The notes below the pieces were generated by a model. That model made no database searches, was not told the DNA's origin, and was given only the letters and a program-made list of their open reading frames with translations. 64,000 nucleotides of DNA from NCBI GenBank assembly GCA_000349905.1, contig KB722773.1:22292-86291 (forward strand), read 5' to 3'. Made by a program: the position numbers and the translations under genes. Of this stretch, positions 11,962-23,574 are shown in pieces. This DNA comes from Volvariella volvacea V23 (taxonomy: Eukaryota; Basidiomycota; Agaricomycetes; Agaricales; Pluteaceae). The first letter of the stretch is position 1. Every line of letters starts with the position of its first letter.

Positions 11962-12372
11962 CACTGTGGCGAATATCCAGGGTAGCCCATTGATACACAG
12001 CACTCTGAGTTAACATACTCGAATTGCATCCAATCCCTCATCTTAAGAGCTTCAACTTTCTCGCTTGTCGCCGACCGTTCGTCTTGATTTGTCTTCCTGG
12101 ACAAGATGCTCCACAATGCACGGATGGGCGTGACACCGTTCAAAAGGATGGGACTAGCTTACAGACGGCGATCACTTGCAATTTCCAGGCCTTCTTGCAT
12201 GCGTCAAAGTCTCTGTCATCTCGACGTCGTGATGAGGATGCTGATGATGTCTTTCACGATAGCTCATCGGCTTTTATGGGTTCAAGGTTCTCGGTGGAGT
12301 AAGTGGTATACAACTGTAGAAACAGAGAAGGGCATAGTAGGAGGAGTGTGCAACAGCTGATATCAGACACGA
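11962..12372 (-). pseudogene. Membrane-family copy h, frameshifted relic
   Basis: This is a decayed copy of the membrane family, seen by translating the minus strand piecewise. Fragments, in order, are VSDIS (matching VSEIQ of copy g), YYALLCFYS (first span), VKDIISILITTS (matching AKDIISLIITTS), CKKAWKLQVIAV (matching CKQTWQLQAVAV) and NGVTPIRALWSILSRKTNQ (matching VGITPIHASWIILSSKTNQ). The remnant ends with YPGYSPQW near the expected third-exon start. Several frame changes and internal stops separate the pieces, and the SLPYG segment is deleted. It looks nearest to the copy at 52996-53915, although that one lies 40 kb away on the other strand. Confidence 0.75.
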
Positions 12373-12399
12373 TGTCGTGTCTCTAGATTTCCTGATAAC

Positions 12400-13950
12400 G
12401 TCAGCCCGCCGTCGTCACGAAATTTTAGAAACGGCTGTCGTCCCCGTTGTCACAGGGACCAATTGGACAGGACGAAGGTGCGCTTACCGATGTGTGCATA
12501 AGGCGGTGAGAACTCTCGAGCCAGGGGTACTAGGAGAATCGGTGGGTTTTCGTAATTGTTCCAGAATATGAGTCTACATATAACTCATAGGCTGTGCACA
12601 AGTACCTCCCAATTCAATGGTATGCCATTTAGGAAATCCTGGGGAACGGGCTTAAGTGGGAGTCCGTTACGTTACGTTTCGAAAGAGGTGTGGTGGCGTG
12701 ACCATTCAATCCGGTTTTCTGGGTGAGATGCTGTCGACGTTGAGCTGTGTTGGTCGTCGATGTCGTCCCAAGGAGGAAACGTTCACCAAAGTCAGTGATT
12801 CGCTGTCGAAACCCTGATTTGTCCGGGCGCTGAGGGTAGATTCCGCACCCTTTCTCGTGAAAGACGCTGTCCACCAGACTGCACCAATACATAAGGGGCT
12901 TTACGCTTACCACATTTGGTGGAGGTATCAAAGGTAGCAACGTTGGCTATGTGCCACAGGTTTCAAAGTCCAGGGTGCAGCGCAAACACACGTCGAGAAG
13001 TATCCAGTTGCATCTTATATTTCGGATAGGCTTTCTTTGATCCTGCTGAGAATCCACTTTACAACCGTAGTCTAAAGCGCCCTTGCAAGTGATCATGCAA
13101 CCAAGACGATGGTTGGGGTGTCCCGTCAGTAAACCCTCCAGTGGACGTAACTTGCGTACTACTCTACACCAGCCATGGCGAGGGCGGAGCAACAGTTCTG
13201 AACCACTCACGCATAGGGTGGTAAACAAGTTGACCGGGGAGATGTGCGGGTAGAGACTTAGAGGAAGAATTGTTGATTGAAGGTGTGGGTAATAAGCGGT
13301 GGGGGTTCTCGAGCTGTGAGTACCAAACTGAGTGGCCATAGAGTGGATAAGAAACCTCTGCCGTGATCAGGTCTGTACCGGCGGCAGTAACAAGGCCGGC
13401 AGTACGCACGATATGGATACGGAACGGAGACGCGGTGCCTGGCGGGCGCTGTATCGCCCCCATATGCAAACCAAACCTCAAGGAGATGAGGAAGCACTGG
13501 CTTCGGCTGCTATTTAGGTCATCATTGTGGCATTGAAAGGCCTGAAGCTCATTTCGTCTGCGTCTTCGTCGTTGATATAAGCCTGGGAGTAATTGGGGTT
13601 ACAGGTGCAGCTCGACTATCAGAACTCACAGAAGCCTAGAAATAAGCACGAGAAGGTCCGAAAATCCAGCGGCTACAGCTTTAAGGGGGTCGAGTCTGCC
13701 ATTGGGCGCTTCCGATGCGTGGGTGGCATGGCCGGATCAACTTCGGCGAGCACGAATGAGGCGGCGAGTCGCTGGACCTAGAACCCACGAGAGCTATTCG
13801 AGGGTACACTCCGATGACCATGAAGCGTTACGAGCTTCTTATGTCGTTTCCGCCCCGCCAGGGCTCTGGCCCCGCGTACCTTAAATAAACCAGAAACGTC
13901 GAGTAGATTTCAAATTCTTCCGTCCACCTTCTGCTATTGCCACCTTGACG
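12400..13950. other. No supported gene
   Basis: About 1.55 kb upstream of the alpha-amylase. Several 60-130 codon frames occur on both strands but none shows a motif, compositional bias or plausible intron structure. The last few hundred bases presumably include the amylase promoter. Confidence 0.4.
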
Positions 13951-16153
13951 ATGCATAAGGGCCTTTGCAGTGGTCTACTGACCCTAGCTTACATTTCTGG
14001 CGCTCTTGCTGCGGCTGCTGAGCAATGGAGAGACCGAGCAATATACCAGGTATGTAGTTTTAGCGGACGTTAAAAGGCTGTCATTGAGGTTCCAAGGTAG
14101 ATTGTCACAGACAGATTTGCGACCACGGATGGTCAGCCCGCTAATTGCAATACGACAGAGCGACAGTACTGCGGTGGGACATGGAGAGGGATCATCAATC
14201 GTCTTGACTACATTGTACAGATGGGCTTTGACGCCGTCTGGATCTCCCCTATTGTTGCTAACGTGGAGGGAAGAACGCCTTATGGAGAGGCATACCACGG
14301 GTAAGTCATCTCGTCTCTTCATATTCAACTCGATTGACATTACCTAGATATTGGACTTCGGATATCAATTCTCTTAATTCTCATTATGGAACAGCGGATG
14401 ATCTGAAGGCCTTGAGCGACGCTCTTCACTCGCGATCGATGTACCTTATGGTTGATGTCGTTGTCAACCAGTTCGTACCGCCTCGATACCAGTTACCCAG
14501 CTCAATAGCTCATAACTTCACAGTTTTGGTGCCCTTGGGAGTGAAGCTAGCATCGACTACTCCTCATATACGCCGTTTTCTTCCGAAGCAGATTTTCATC
14601 CGCCTTGCGCAATGACCGACTTCAATAATCAAACAGAAGTCGAGTTGTGTTGGATTGGCGACGATCAGTTACGCCTCCCGGACGTCAACACAGAATCCGA
14701 GACTGTCGTTCAGACGTTCAACGATTGGATTGGACGGCTCGTTGACGAATATGGTATCGATGGCATACGTATCGATACCCTGAAGCACGTTCGTGCCGAC
14801 TTCTGGCCTGAATTTGCCCGCTCAGCCGGTGTCTTCACCATTGGAGAGGTACTTCTGCTTGCTATTCCTTAGTCTGACAATCTGACAATCGTCCTCTCAG
14901 GTCTTGAGTGACAATGTCACCTACACTGCCGACTACACTAGTAGGCTACCTCCTGTATCATCCGTCTATTATTGCGTATCTAAGCCATGCTACAGACGTT
15001 GTCGATGCCGTTCTCGATTATCCTACGTGGTTCCCCCTCGTCGCTGCCTTCTCCAGCCCTCAGGGTAACCTTTCTGCGCTCCGGGACGTCACGACCAGAG
15101 TCCAGCAGAGTTACAAGGGCGGCGCATCGACGGCTGGCTCCTTCCTCGAGAACCACGATCAACCCAGATTTCAGTCCGTAACACAAGACCAGTCGGTAAG
15201 TCTCGACGTCATTCTGGCATTCGAGTTAGAATAATGCCCAGCACAGCTCGTTCAAAATGCGCTTGTATGGACTTTTGTAAGTGATGGTATCCCGATTATA
15301 TATTATGGTAAGGTTCCTCGACACCCTGCTTGACAGGCTTTGCCATTCAATGACGATTTCTTGAACTAGGACAGGAACAAAGTTTTACTGGAGCCCATGA
15401 TCCTGATAATCGAGAAGCGTGAGCACAGTCTCCTTCTAGGTCCACTTGCTCAATCACGGCAACTGAATACAACCTGCTGAATATTTTTGAAAAACAGCCT
15501 TTGGACCTCTGGCTATCAGACCGATAACAACCCGCTCATGAATATAATCAAAGTCCTGAACAGCGCGCGTCAAGCATTATCGTCACATGAGCTTGGTTAT
15601 TTCGAGATACCAGTACGTGTACATATCCTATCCGACGAGACCCGTCCCTCATGGATTCCCTAGGCCCAATTCGTCGACCAAGGCAACAATGCAACCTTGG
15701 TCGTCTCAAGAGGAAACGGATTGCTTTTTGGTCTTTTCACCAACGCCGGAAGCTCAGTGGGCAATGTAACGTGGACGATCCCTGCTTCTGTTATCCCAAC
15801 TGGTGAAGGTCCCTATGTGAATCTGCTGACATGCGACGAAGTGGATTATCAGAGTGATGACAGCATAGTGGTTGAGTCCGATTCTGGTAAACCACAGGTA
15901 CGCACTGGCTCATCGTAGTTTAGGGATAAGTATCTGACTGGAGTATGTATTCAACGTGTGCTGGTCTTTCTTGATAATGCAGGTCCTGCTCTCTGCAACG
16001 GTGATTGGTTTCAACGGAAATATCTGCGGTCCTTTACAAGGTGTACCTGGTGAGGACCCGCCGAATAATGCTTCATCGTCTCCATTGGGATCTATTATCC
16101 ACCAAATTCTTGTTGCTGTTGGTGGTAGTATTTTGGTTTCATTGCTACCATGA
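13951..16153 (+). CDS. Secreted, probably GPI-anchored alpha-amylase (GH13)
   Basis: This glycoside hydrolase family 13 enzyme is predicted to cleave alpha-1,4-glucans at the cell surface. Eleven exons: 13951-14049, 14101-14300, 14348-14470, 14524-14848, 14901-14940, 14996-15195, 15247-15307, 15370-15418, 15498-15612, 15664-15897, 15983-16153. They sum to 1617 nt (538 aa), with small introns around 47-79 bp. An N-terminal signal peptide (GLLTLAYISGALAAAA) precedes IYQIVTDRFATT. Conserved GH13 regions are present: DVVVNH, GIRIDTLKH (nucleophile Asp), FTIGEV (acid/base Glu) and FLENHDQPRF (third catalytic Asp). The C-terminus has small residues followed by a hydrophobic tail (ILVAVGGSILVSLLP), typical of GPI addition. 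Fungal GPI-anchored amylases of this type have been linked to cell-wall alpha-glucan metabolism. All catalytic residues are intact. Confidence 0.93.
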
Positions 16154-16455
16154 GCTACCTTTGAGCATGATTTAGTCCCTCATTCTGATACTTTTATTCC
16201 CGCTTTTCTACTTGAATAATTCGTCTGGGCTATTAGACTTATGGATTAGGTATTCAGAGTGACTCTTAAATCGTACCTATATGCTAGTGCATGTACGCCT
16301 CCTATTATTACGTGTATCACTTTGTTTTACAGAATACCAACACACGAAATTACGATGTGAAGAATACATTCACGATTGGGGCATATTCCCACTGGTACAC
16401 AACAAATAAGGAGAGGAAAGTCTGTAAAGAACGAATAAAACTGCGAATTGTATTG
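16154..16455. other. Intergenic, convergent 3' ends
   Basis: AT-rich spacer between the alpha-amylase and membrane-family copy c. No gene was seen. Confidence 0.5.
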
Positions 16456-17388
16456 CTAGAAGCTCAACATCGGTAAGCGTTTCGCAATGAGGTAAGTCCA
16501 ATAGAAAGGGGCATGGTCGCTCGAAGGCCACCCCACCAAATTATTTGTTATCATCCCTAGTGCCCAATCTAAGTAAAAAGCGGCCAGAACTGTGAAGCAG
16601 ATCGTCCCCATGAGGAGAGCAACGAAAGCAGAGTAGAACGCTTTATCTCCACCACCAACTTTGCCTCTAGCAAAAACAAGTATAATCGCGAGGAGGATGC
16701 CAATCCCAACAATGGTGTAGAAGGCGACGGTCAGTTTGACGACACCCCGGTTATTCCAATGCTAGCTAACTAAGGACATTATACCTACCATTCCGGTAAA
16801 CATGCCAGGAAGATCTGAAAAGTGACATAAGCTGCGGGCAAGGCTATTATTCAAGGCGTGCGGCTTACAGACAATGACCCATCGAGCGGTTTTCTTCAAA
16901 CTATCTTACGATTCTGGGTACCACAAGAGTGCGCCAAACCTTTCACGGTTCCCTCCTCCCCTTAATAATATGGTGGATGTATTGACTGCTGTTATTCCAG
17001 CAAGCAGGGACATGCTCAATTTCCATAAAGCGATCACCAGCAACTGCCAGGTGTTCCTGCATGCAAATAAGGTGTATATTGCAATAGCCGTCGAGATGAT
17101 GAGACCGAGAATCGCAAGGGCCAGGTCAAACTTGCTGCATGTTATGCGTTTGAAAGGTAATAGCGGGCTTCGGCCATACCAGAAACACAAAAGAGTATAG
17201 TAGATCAGGATGTGGGAGACGAACCCGAGCACGCCATAAGGAAGGCTATACCATTCAGCTTCAGACAGGATGTTATGTCCTTTTGACATTCCCAGTAGTG
17301 CTGGGGCTTCGTCGCGAATAGGTACATAGGGCTGCTCATTGAGTGGTTTGTAAACACGATTCACAGAGGAAGAACTTGAGCTCACCAT
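16456..17388 (-). pseudogene. Membrane-family copy c with two nonsense codons
   Basis: The full gene structure is preserved. Exons are 17388-17386 (ATG only), 17331-16869 and 16814-16456. Exon lengths still sum to a multiple of three (825 nt), so no frameshift has accumulated. Two in-frame stops break it: TAA at 16906-16908, just before SLKKTARW, and TAG at 16762-16764, where copies b and e have Gln (LVVQNW, LVIQHW). The protein would start M-PYVPIRDEAPAL and contains AEWYSLPYGVLGFVSH. Its C-terminus is AKRLPMLSF rather than AKRLPMFSW. Intron 1 (54 bp) has no in-frame stop, so retention would add 18 residues. It is most likely a young pseudogene; an extra unrecognised intron could remove the first stop but not easily both. 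Confidence 0.8.
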
Positions 17389-18652
17389 TTTTTTAAACGA
17401 ATGAAGGAAGCGTCCGCGCTAGAGGGGATGCGAAAATGGCTGACGGTTATTGGAATTGGCTCCATAGGTGGATATATGACTCCCCCCGTTCGTGCGCTCG
17501 ACAGAGGAAGTTCCCGAATCGATGAGATATGCCACGCTGGTGTGTCGGCTTCTGTGTGAGAGATGAATAGCCATTGAGTGAGATCCTGGATGGGAGTGTG
17601 ATGCCATGGCTACTGAGATCACTCATCCAACTGCTTGGGCGGACAGTCAACGTAAAGGGACATTGTACATGCGATATATATGTCGTTCAATCGAGGAGTT
17701 GTTATTCTTCATTGGTCTGCTCGGGTAGCAGGTATTTAGATTTAAAGATGCACGCTTAGGATTGAGCAATCCTTCCTGATATCGTTGAGACAAGCAGTGG
17801 GTCGCGTATGCTCAGCAAAAAAGCCATTGTTCTTCATTCGTTTCCACCATCAGCGCCTAGAAGTATCGCAGAGGCTGGAATAACAGAGAAAGACTAATTT
17901 ATCACTAGCAAACCTGATACATACTATATCTGGTGAATCCATATTGCATGACTACCAGTTGCCAGGTTCAGGGTGATAGCAATGTCCCTAAAATGCCGAT
18001 CAATACATCCCAGTTCGTAGTGGCTCCTGTAGTATGTTGTGGTGCTTGAGGGCAGTGTAAGACGAGGACCACAGGAACCACCCCACAAATCTCTAGAGCT
18101 TATACCACAACGCAGCCTGGATAGTTATCTTGAGCATGTTTGGATGCAGCAGATCAAGGCTTTCAGCTTGTTGGATACGGTCGCAAGCGCACAAGTTGTG
18201 GCACGACAGTTGTGCATGAGATAGAAGGTAAGGAGAGTGTCGAGCTTCTATGTAATGCTCTCTTCGCTCACGCTCGAATTCCAGACCTTGGAGGACAAAA
18301 GGAGTAGAAAAGCTGTGGTTTCGGCGGAAAGTCGAAAGTTTTAATAACAGGGTGGGAAGCAGGTGTGAATGGACTTTGTTTCTCTAATGTTCCCCTTCCC
18401 TTTGGAAAAGCATTCTGATGGCGACATCAGAGCACCAGAACTGTGGGTAACCCGGATGTCTCCGTCATTCAAGCTCGTGTCGTAGAATCGATGTCACCAT
18501 CGGCACTAGCTTTCAAAGGTATGTCAAAATACATCGAAGTGATAGGAATGATGGCTTATTGACGCTTGCTAGGGATCGGAGAATTTTCTTTGTATACATC
18601 GAGATTTCTATATACACAAAAAGGCAAAGTTGTGCCACTGCCTGCACTATTA
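17389..18652. other. No supported gene
   Basis: 1.26 kb between two minus-strand membrane-family copies. Only short random frames were found. Confidence 0.45.
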
Positions 18653-19656
18653 TCACCAAGCAATCATCGTTAGTCTCTTCGCTATGAAGAAAGCCCAATA
18701 AAACGGAACATTATCCTTTGTTGGGATTCCAGCCCAATTACCCATCATTGCTCCCAAAATCACGTCTGAATAGAAAGCAGCCAATGCTGCGATGCACCCA
18801 ACTGCTATAAAGAGCCGCCTTGTCCAATATCTCCTTGGCATTACCCTGGGGACCTCGCGGCGGGCGCCAGAGCGCTTATCGCGAGCCTGTGGGGTCTGAG
18901 CTTGACCTTCAGGGACCACTCCCCGAGGTCCAAGATCGAAAACCCACATGACGAACAGAACGACAAATGCAAGGATGTAAAACGCGATGGTTACGCTCTT
19001 GACGGCGTCGATTTGAAAGTTGTCCAGGACGAGGCGAACTACACCCGCCATTCCTGCACACATCGCGAATATGTCTATTCGTTAAGCAGGTCCAAAGATG
19101 AGCTCTTTCGAGAACTAGGGTCCTGAAAATGCGGTATTAACTCACGAAACAGGAACCACCTGGGAATTCTCCTTAGTCTTTCCATCGTCACTGACGTCGG
19201 AGCCTTATCAACCCTTTCGGCGATAATGACGCCGGCCACATGAACAGATGTTATCCCATATAAAAGCGTCAAGACCAATTTCCAAATGGCCACGAGCATG
19301 AATTCCGTTGCGCCTGCGTTCTTGCAGTTGATCACTGTCCGTATGGCCATAGCCGCTGCGAGAGGAGTGCTGATAAGATCCCTAGCCAATATGAATTTAC
19401 TACCATTGCGCAAGCGCCGGAATGGGAGCAACGGCGCCCGGCCACACCAGAGGACTATTAGGGTGTAGAACGTCAAGAGATGGGACAAAACCCCGATACC
19501 GCCATAGGGGAGGGCATAGCACTCGATTCCGGGGACGAGGTTATCTGGGCTTTCGATTGGCTCTGGGGCGGGTTCTTCGCGAAAAAGTAGGTAGGGCTGG
19601 AGTTGTCATCGCTGTCAGTGGAGCTTGGTCGCTTCCAACAGGTGTGAGCTCACCAT
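18653..19656 (-). CDS. Multi-pass membrane protein, family copy d (divergent)
   Basis: An intact but diverged family member. Exons are 19656-19654 (ATG only), 19596-19146 and 19074-18653: 876 nt, 291 aa. Intron 1 is 57 bp and intron 2 is 71 bp, at the positions conserved in other copies. The protein starts M-PYLLFREEPAPEP and has IECYALPYGGIGVLSH, LVAIWKLVLTLLYGIT and MCAGMAGVVRLV. It carries a basic, proline-containing loop of about 40 residues (roughly 215-255) missing from the others, then FYSDVILGAMMGN. The C-terminus AKRLTMIAW is a relaxed form of the usual signature. The donor of intron 1 is confirmed by the short in-frame TGA that readthrough would meet. Function is unknown. Confidence 0.82.
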
Positions 19657-20506
19657 TGGGCGTCAAAAAATGGTACAGAAGGAATGAAAGAGTGCGCCGG
19701 CGCCGAAGGAAGGTGAATGAAGACGGTTTGAGGATATTGGAAGAACACGGGCAATTCATATATAATATATTTTCTGTTATGGAAAAGACATTGGAACATC
19801 CTAGATTGACGAAATATACCATCCTGGAGTACCGGGGCTGATGGGAAGTGGATTGCTGCATTTCGAAGAATGGTGCTATAGCTACTGACATCGCTCAGTC
19901 CAGCACCCTGGGTGGTATAACGCCGACATCGAAGCTTGCAGGGTGGTAGGCATGTGGTCGAAGTATTGTTCTGTCCTAGGGAAGTCCTAGGGAAAAACTA
20001 CAATAACTAAAGTCGTGTACGATTTGCTCTGCGACCCTGATATGTTCGGGTTTGAGGGTACAGGATTGGGTCAATTGCTACTGCTATCATTCGTGGCGTC
20101 GACGGTGACGATGGAAATCGCATGGCAAGAGGGTCTTGTTCTTCATTCTTTTCCATCATCAGCGCTTTGGGGTGTCCTGAAGAGCTAGAGTAGCAGACAC
20201 AGACTAATTCATGGAAACCTATTGCATACCTTATTTGGCGGCAGGCTGTTAGCGGGAATGAAGGCTATACATCCCATATTGCCAAACTTGGCTTTTCGAT
20301 CGAAAGTCATATTGGGTGCGCTCGCTTGGATTTGTACTTCTCAATGGTGCGGTTTGACTTTTCTTTGTGCTCAGTAAAGGCTCTGCTGAACAGCACGTTC
20401 ATGGTCACCTTCCCCGATTGAGAAAACTAACGAGATCATTGAGGCTGTCAGCAAGGTGCTCCTATGGATAAGTGGAGGTCATACATCAAGAAACCGGTCG
20501 CTCTCG
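19657..20506. other. No supported gene
   Basis: 850 bp upstream of copy d and downstream of copy e. Pyrimidine-rich sequence on the minus strand just before the copy d ATG is a plausible 5' leader. Nothing else was recognised. Confidence 0.45.
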
Positions 20507-21448
20507 CTACCAGCTAAACATGGGTAACCGCTTGGCAGCAAAGTACGTCCAATAAAAGATCGTATTATCGTTCGTTGGCAATCCCAACAGATTATCCGTC
20601 ATCATCCCAAGTGCCCAGTCCGAGTAGAAAGCGGCCAAAATTATGAATACTATTGGGCTCACGATGAGGATGCCGATACCAGCGCCAAATGCTACGTCTT
20701 TGGCGCCGACACGGCGGCGTTTTGCGGTGCTCCTGCATGCTTCGAGGATTCCGAGGACTACACCAAAGCCGACGATGGAGTAGAAAGCGATTGTCAGCTT
20801 GACGATTCCCCGGTCATTCCAGTGTTGAATAACCAAAGACATCAAGCCAACCATGCCAGCGCTCATGCCAGGAACGTCTGCGAAGTGGGCCTGATTGTGA
20901 GTATGCATCCATATCATCCAGACAAGCGACTCACAGAGACCAATCCACCGAGCACTATTCATTAGATCGTATCTTATCCTTGGCATAAAGTCTTCCCTCA
21001 TCCCCTCTCTCAATATAAGGATGGACGTATTGACCGCAGTTATACCATTCAGCAATGACATGCTCAGCTTCCAAACCGCGATGACCAACAGTTGCCACGT
21101 ATCCCTGCATTTCACCATCGTGTATATCGCTAGCGCCGTCGTGGTGATGAGGCTGGTGAGAGCGAGGGCCAGGTCCCACTTGCTGCATGTGGCCTTTCGG
21201 AAGGGCCAAAGTGGACTTCGACCGAGCCAGAGACATAAAAGGGTGTAATAGGTGAGGAAATGGGAGACGAAACCGAGACCGCCGTACGGGAGACTGTAGC
21301 ATTCGATTTCAGACTTGAGGTCGTGACCTTTGAATGGCGAGGGTATAAGATCTCCGAGACCGCGTTCTAATACGATCACCAGCGACGGCTAGAGCATGAC
21401 AGCGTGAGTTTGAGGGCATCAGCTCCCGAAAGACGAAGAACGCACCAT
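20507..21448 (-). CDS. Multi-pass membrane protein, family copy e
   Basis: An intact member. Exons are 21448-21446 (ATG only), 21388-20935 and 20877-20507: 828 nt, 275 aa. Both introns are 57 bp. It starts M-PSLVIVLERGLGDL and has KSEIECYSLPYGGLGFVSH, a TWQLLVIAVWKLSMSLL span, VPGMSAGMVGL, FYSDWALGMMTDNLLGLP and C-terminal AKRLPMFSW. It is the closest relative of copy b in the window. Intron 2 has no in-frame stop and is a multiple of three, so a retained-intron product with 19 extra residues would stay in frame; the GTGAGT donor and CAG acceptor at the family-wide position argue that it is normally removed. Function is unknown. Confidence 0.85.
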
Positions 21449-21980
21449 TGGTATACACAAATGAACGGTGTGGTGTGGTGGTTCAGGTATTGGGATATAA
21501 AACCTCAGGCCCAGGAGTTGCTTGGCCTCGGGATAAAAATAGACCAGGTGTCGTTCACAAGACACTGATAACATGGCCCGATATGGGGTTTTGCGGTACG
21601 GCGGTGCGTCGCTTGCAATTGAAAACAGGGTGGGCTCAGGTACAGCTGTATACTGCACCGGTTTTAGACAGGATATGTAGCTCCTTCTCTGTAACTGTGC
21701 ACAGGTGCCATGCCTCGAGCACCTAGCATGAGGTTGCAAACATCGCGCCGGCTGTCATTCCAACTCTCAACTCTTCAGTTGCACCGAGGCGTGCTGAAAA
21801 GGATAAAAACACCAACATCTCAGTCCGACAACAATGGGCCTCGTGATCTTTTCAATAAGTTTCGAGATGTTGGCTATGATGCAATTCAAGTCCATTCGTT
21901 CTCGATTTTTTACACAAGATGCAAACTAGCGGGCGTCGTGAATTAGTGGACGCGGTCTGGCGCGGGCTCGCGCGTCGAGC
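21449..21980. other. Intergenic region between copy e and MET22
   Basis: Divergent promoter interval. Short frames only. Confidence 0.45.
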
Positions 21981-21988
21981 TGACGTAA
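21981..21988 (+). promoter_or_regulatory. ATF/CREB-like site upstream of MET22
   Basis: The octamer TGACGTAA matches the fungal bZIP (ATF/CREB) consensus. It lies 8 bp before the first in-frame ATG and 110 bp before the second ATG of the nucleotidase gene. It may be a chance match; it favours the downstream start if it is a real promoter element. Confidence 0.25.
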
Positions 21989-21995
21989 GCACCCA

Positions 21996-23574
21996 ATGCT
22001 CCTGCTCCGAGCCCTCCACCCCCTTCGTCCGAAATTCGTTTCCTCCTCCCTCAATCCGACTCCATCCTTTACCATCGTAAAAGCTTTAGCGTGTAAAATG
22101 TCTACAGACGCCCAGCCCTACGCTTTGGAACGCCAGTTCGCCGTATCAGCCGTCCGAAGGGCGTGTCGGTTGACCTCGTCGGTGTTCAATAAACTCGTTA
22201 GGAACGAGACTTTGACGAAGGGCGATAAGTCTCCTGTTACTGGTACTTGTTCATCTTTTTGCATTCCTCAAGGATGGACTTATGACAACAGGATTGGGAT
22301 ACGCATAAAATCATCTCATTACCGGAACTGATCGTCGGCGCTTAACCTTCGTAGTGGGCGATTACGCCGCGCAAGCGCTTATCAGTACAATGCTACACCA
22401 CGCATTTCCGTCCGACCCCATTGTGGGCGAAGAAGACGCTACCGATCTGCGTCTTCCTTCCGGAAAGGACATCAGGGACAAGATCGTCAGTTTAGCTAAC
22501 GAAGCCTTGACTGCACCATTGGAGGAGGGGGACAACCCACAATGGGGAATCGGACCTGGACGTGCGAGAAGTGTAGATGAAATATTGGATGAGATTGACA
22601 GAGGAAACTACGGAGGTGGTAGGACAGGACGTGCGTATTATTATTGAGCATAAGGATGATCATAGAACTTACACGCGGTACTCAGGAATGTGGACTATTG
22701 ACCCCATCGATGGCACAAAAGGTTTTCTCCGGGGCGAACAATTTGCTGTCTGTCTGGCCCTCATCGTAGACGCCCAAGTCCAAGTCGGAGTCATCGGATG
22801 TCCTAATTTGCCATACTCCTATAAATCCGACGCCGAAGAGAGAGAGACCGGATGCATCTTCGTAGCAGTGCGGGGGCAAGGTGCTCAGCAGGTACGTTCT
22901 TATGCAAGTTCGCGACGACGGGAGTGCTCGCTAATCACGTTCTCTGTCTCGTTCTACCCGCCTATCCGGCCCTGTAGCTCTCGCTCTTGGGAAATGCCCC
23001 ACTTTCCCTCGCCATTCCCACTACCCCACTATCGTCTCTAGTCTTTCTTGAATCGGTTGAAGCAGCGCACTCGTCCCACTCTTTCAATGACGACGTAACA
23101 AAACTACTAGGTGTCACAGAACCACCTGTGAGGATGGACAGCCAAGCGAAATATGGAGCGTTGGCAAGAGGTCAAGGGGGAGTATACCTCAGAATGCCCA
23201 CAGGAGTGGGGTACATGGAGAAAATTTGGGTGAGCGTTTTTCCTGGTCCAGATTTTGCGGTTCGCTTCTCCGTTTATTCCCTCTTTCAAGAGTCATCCCA
23301 TTCCTTGCTGACCTTCGTCACTTGTTCTAACTTCGCGACTCTGTAATCCACGTTACTGATGCACTCTCCTCTGCAGGATCATGCACCCGGATCGCTCCTC
23401 GTAGAAGAATCAGGAGGTGTCATTAGTGACTCCAGAGGCGAAAAATTAGATTTTGGTCTCGGTAGAACCTTGGGACAGAATTATGGAGTCGTAGCTGCCG
23501 GAAAGGATGTTTTTGAGCATGTACTGAACGCCGTGAAGGAGGTGAGGAAGGAGCAAGAGAAGGCGAAAGCTTGA
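21996..23574 (+). CDS. MET22: 3'(2'),5'-bisphosphate nucleotidase (HAL2/MET22)
   Basis: This enzyme removes the 3' phosphate from PAP and PAPS, relieving inhibition of sulfate assimilation and RNA processing; the yeast enzyme is salt sensitive. Five exons: 21996-22242, 22355-22618, 22686-22891, 22978-23229 and 23377-23574, 1167 nt (388 aa). Lithium-sensitive phosphatase signatures are present: VGEEDA, WTIDPIDGTKGF and WDHAPG, supplying the metal-binding Glu and Asp residues. From the first ATG there is a 34-residue basic, Ser/Leu-rich extension that could act as a mitochondrial presequence. A second ATG at 22098 (MSTDAQPY) gives the usual cytosolic length. The gene appears intact. An ENA-type ATPase, another salt-tolerance gene, lies 21 kb away, but I see no direct linkage. 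Confidence 0.92.
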
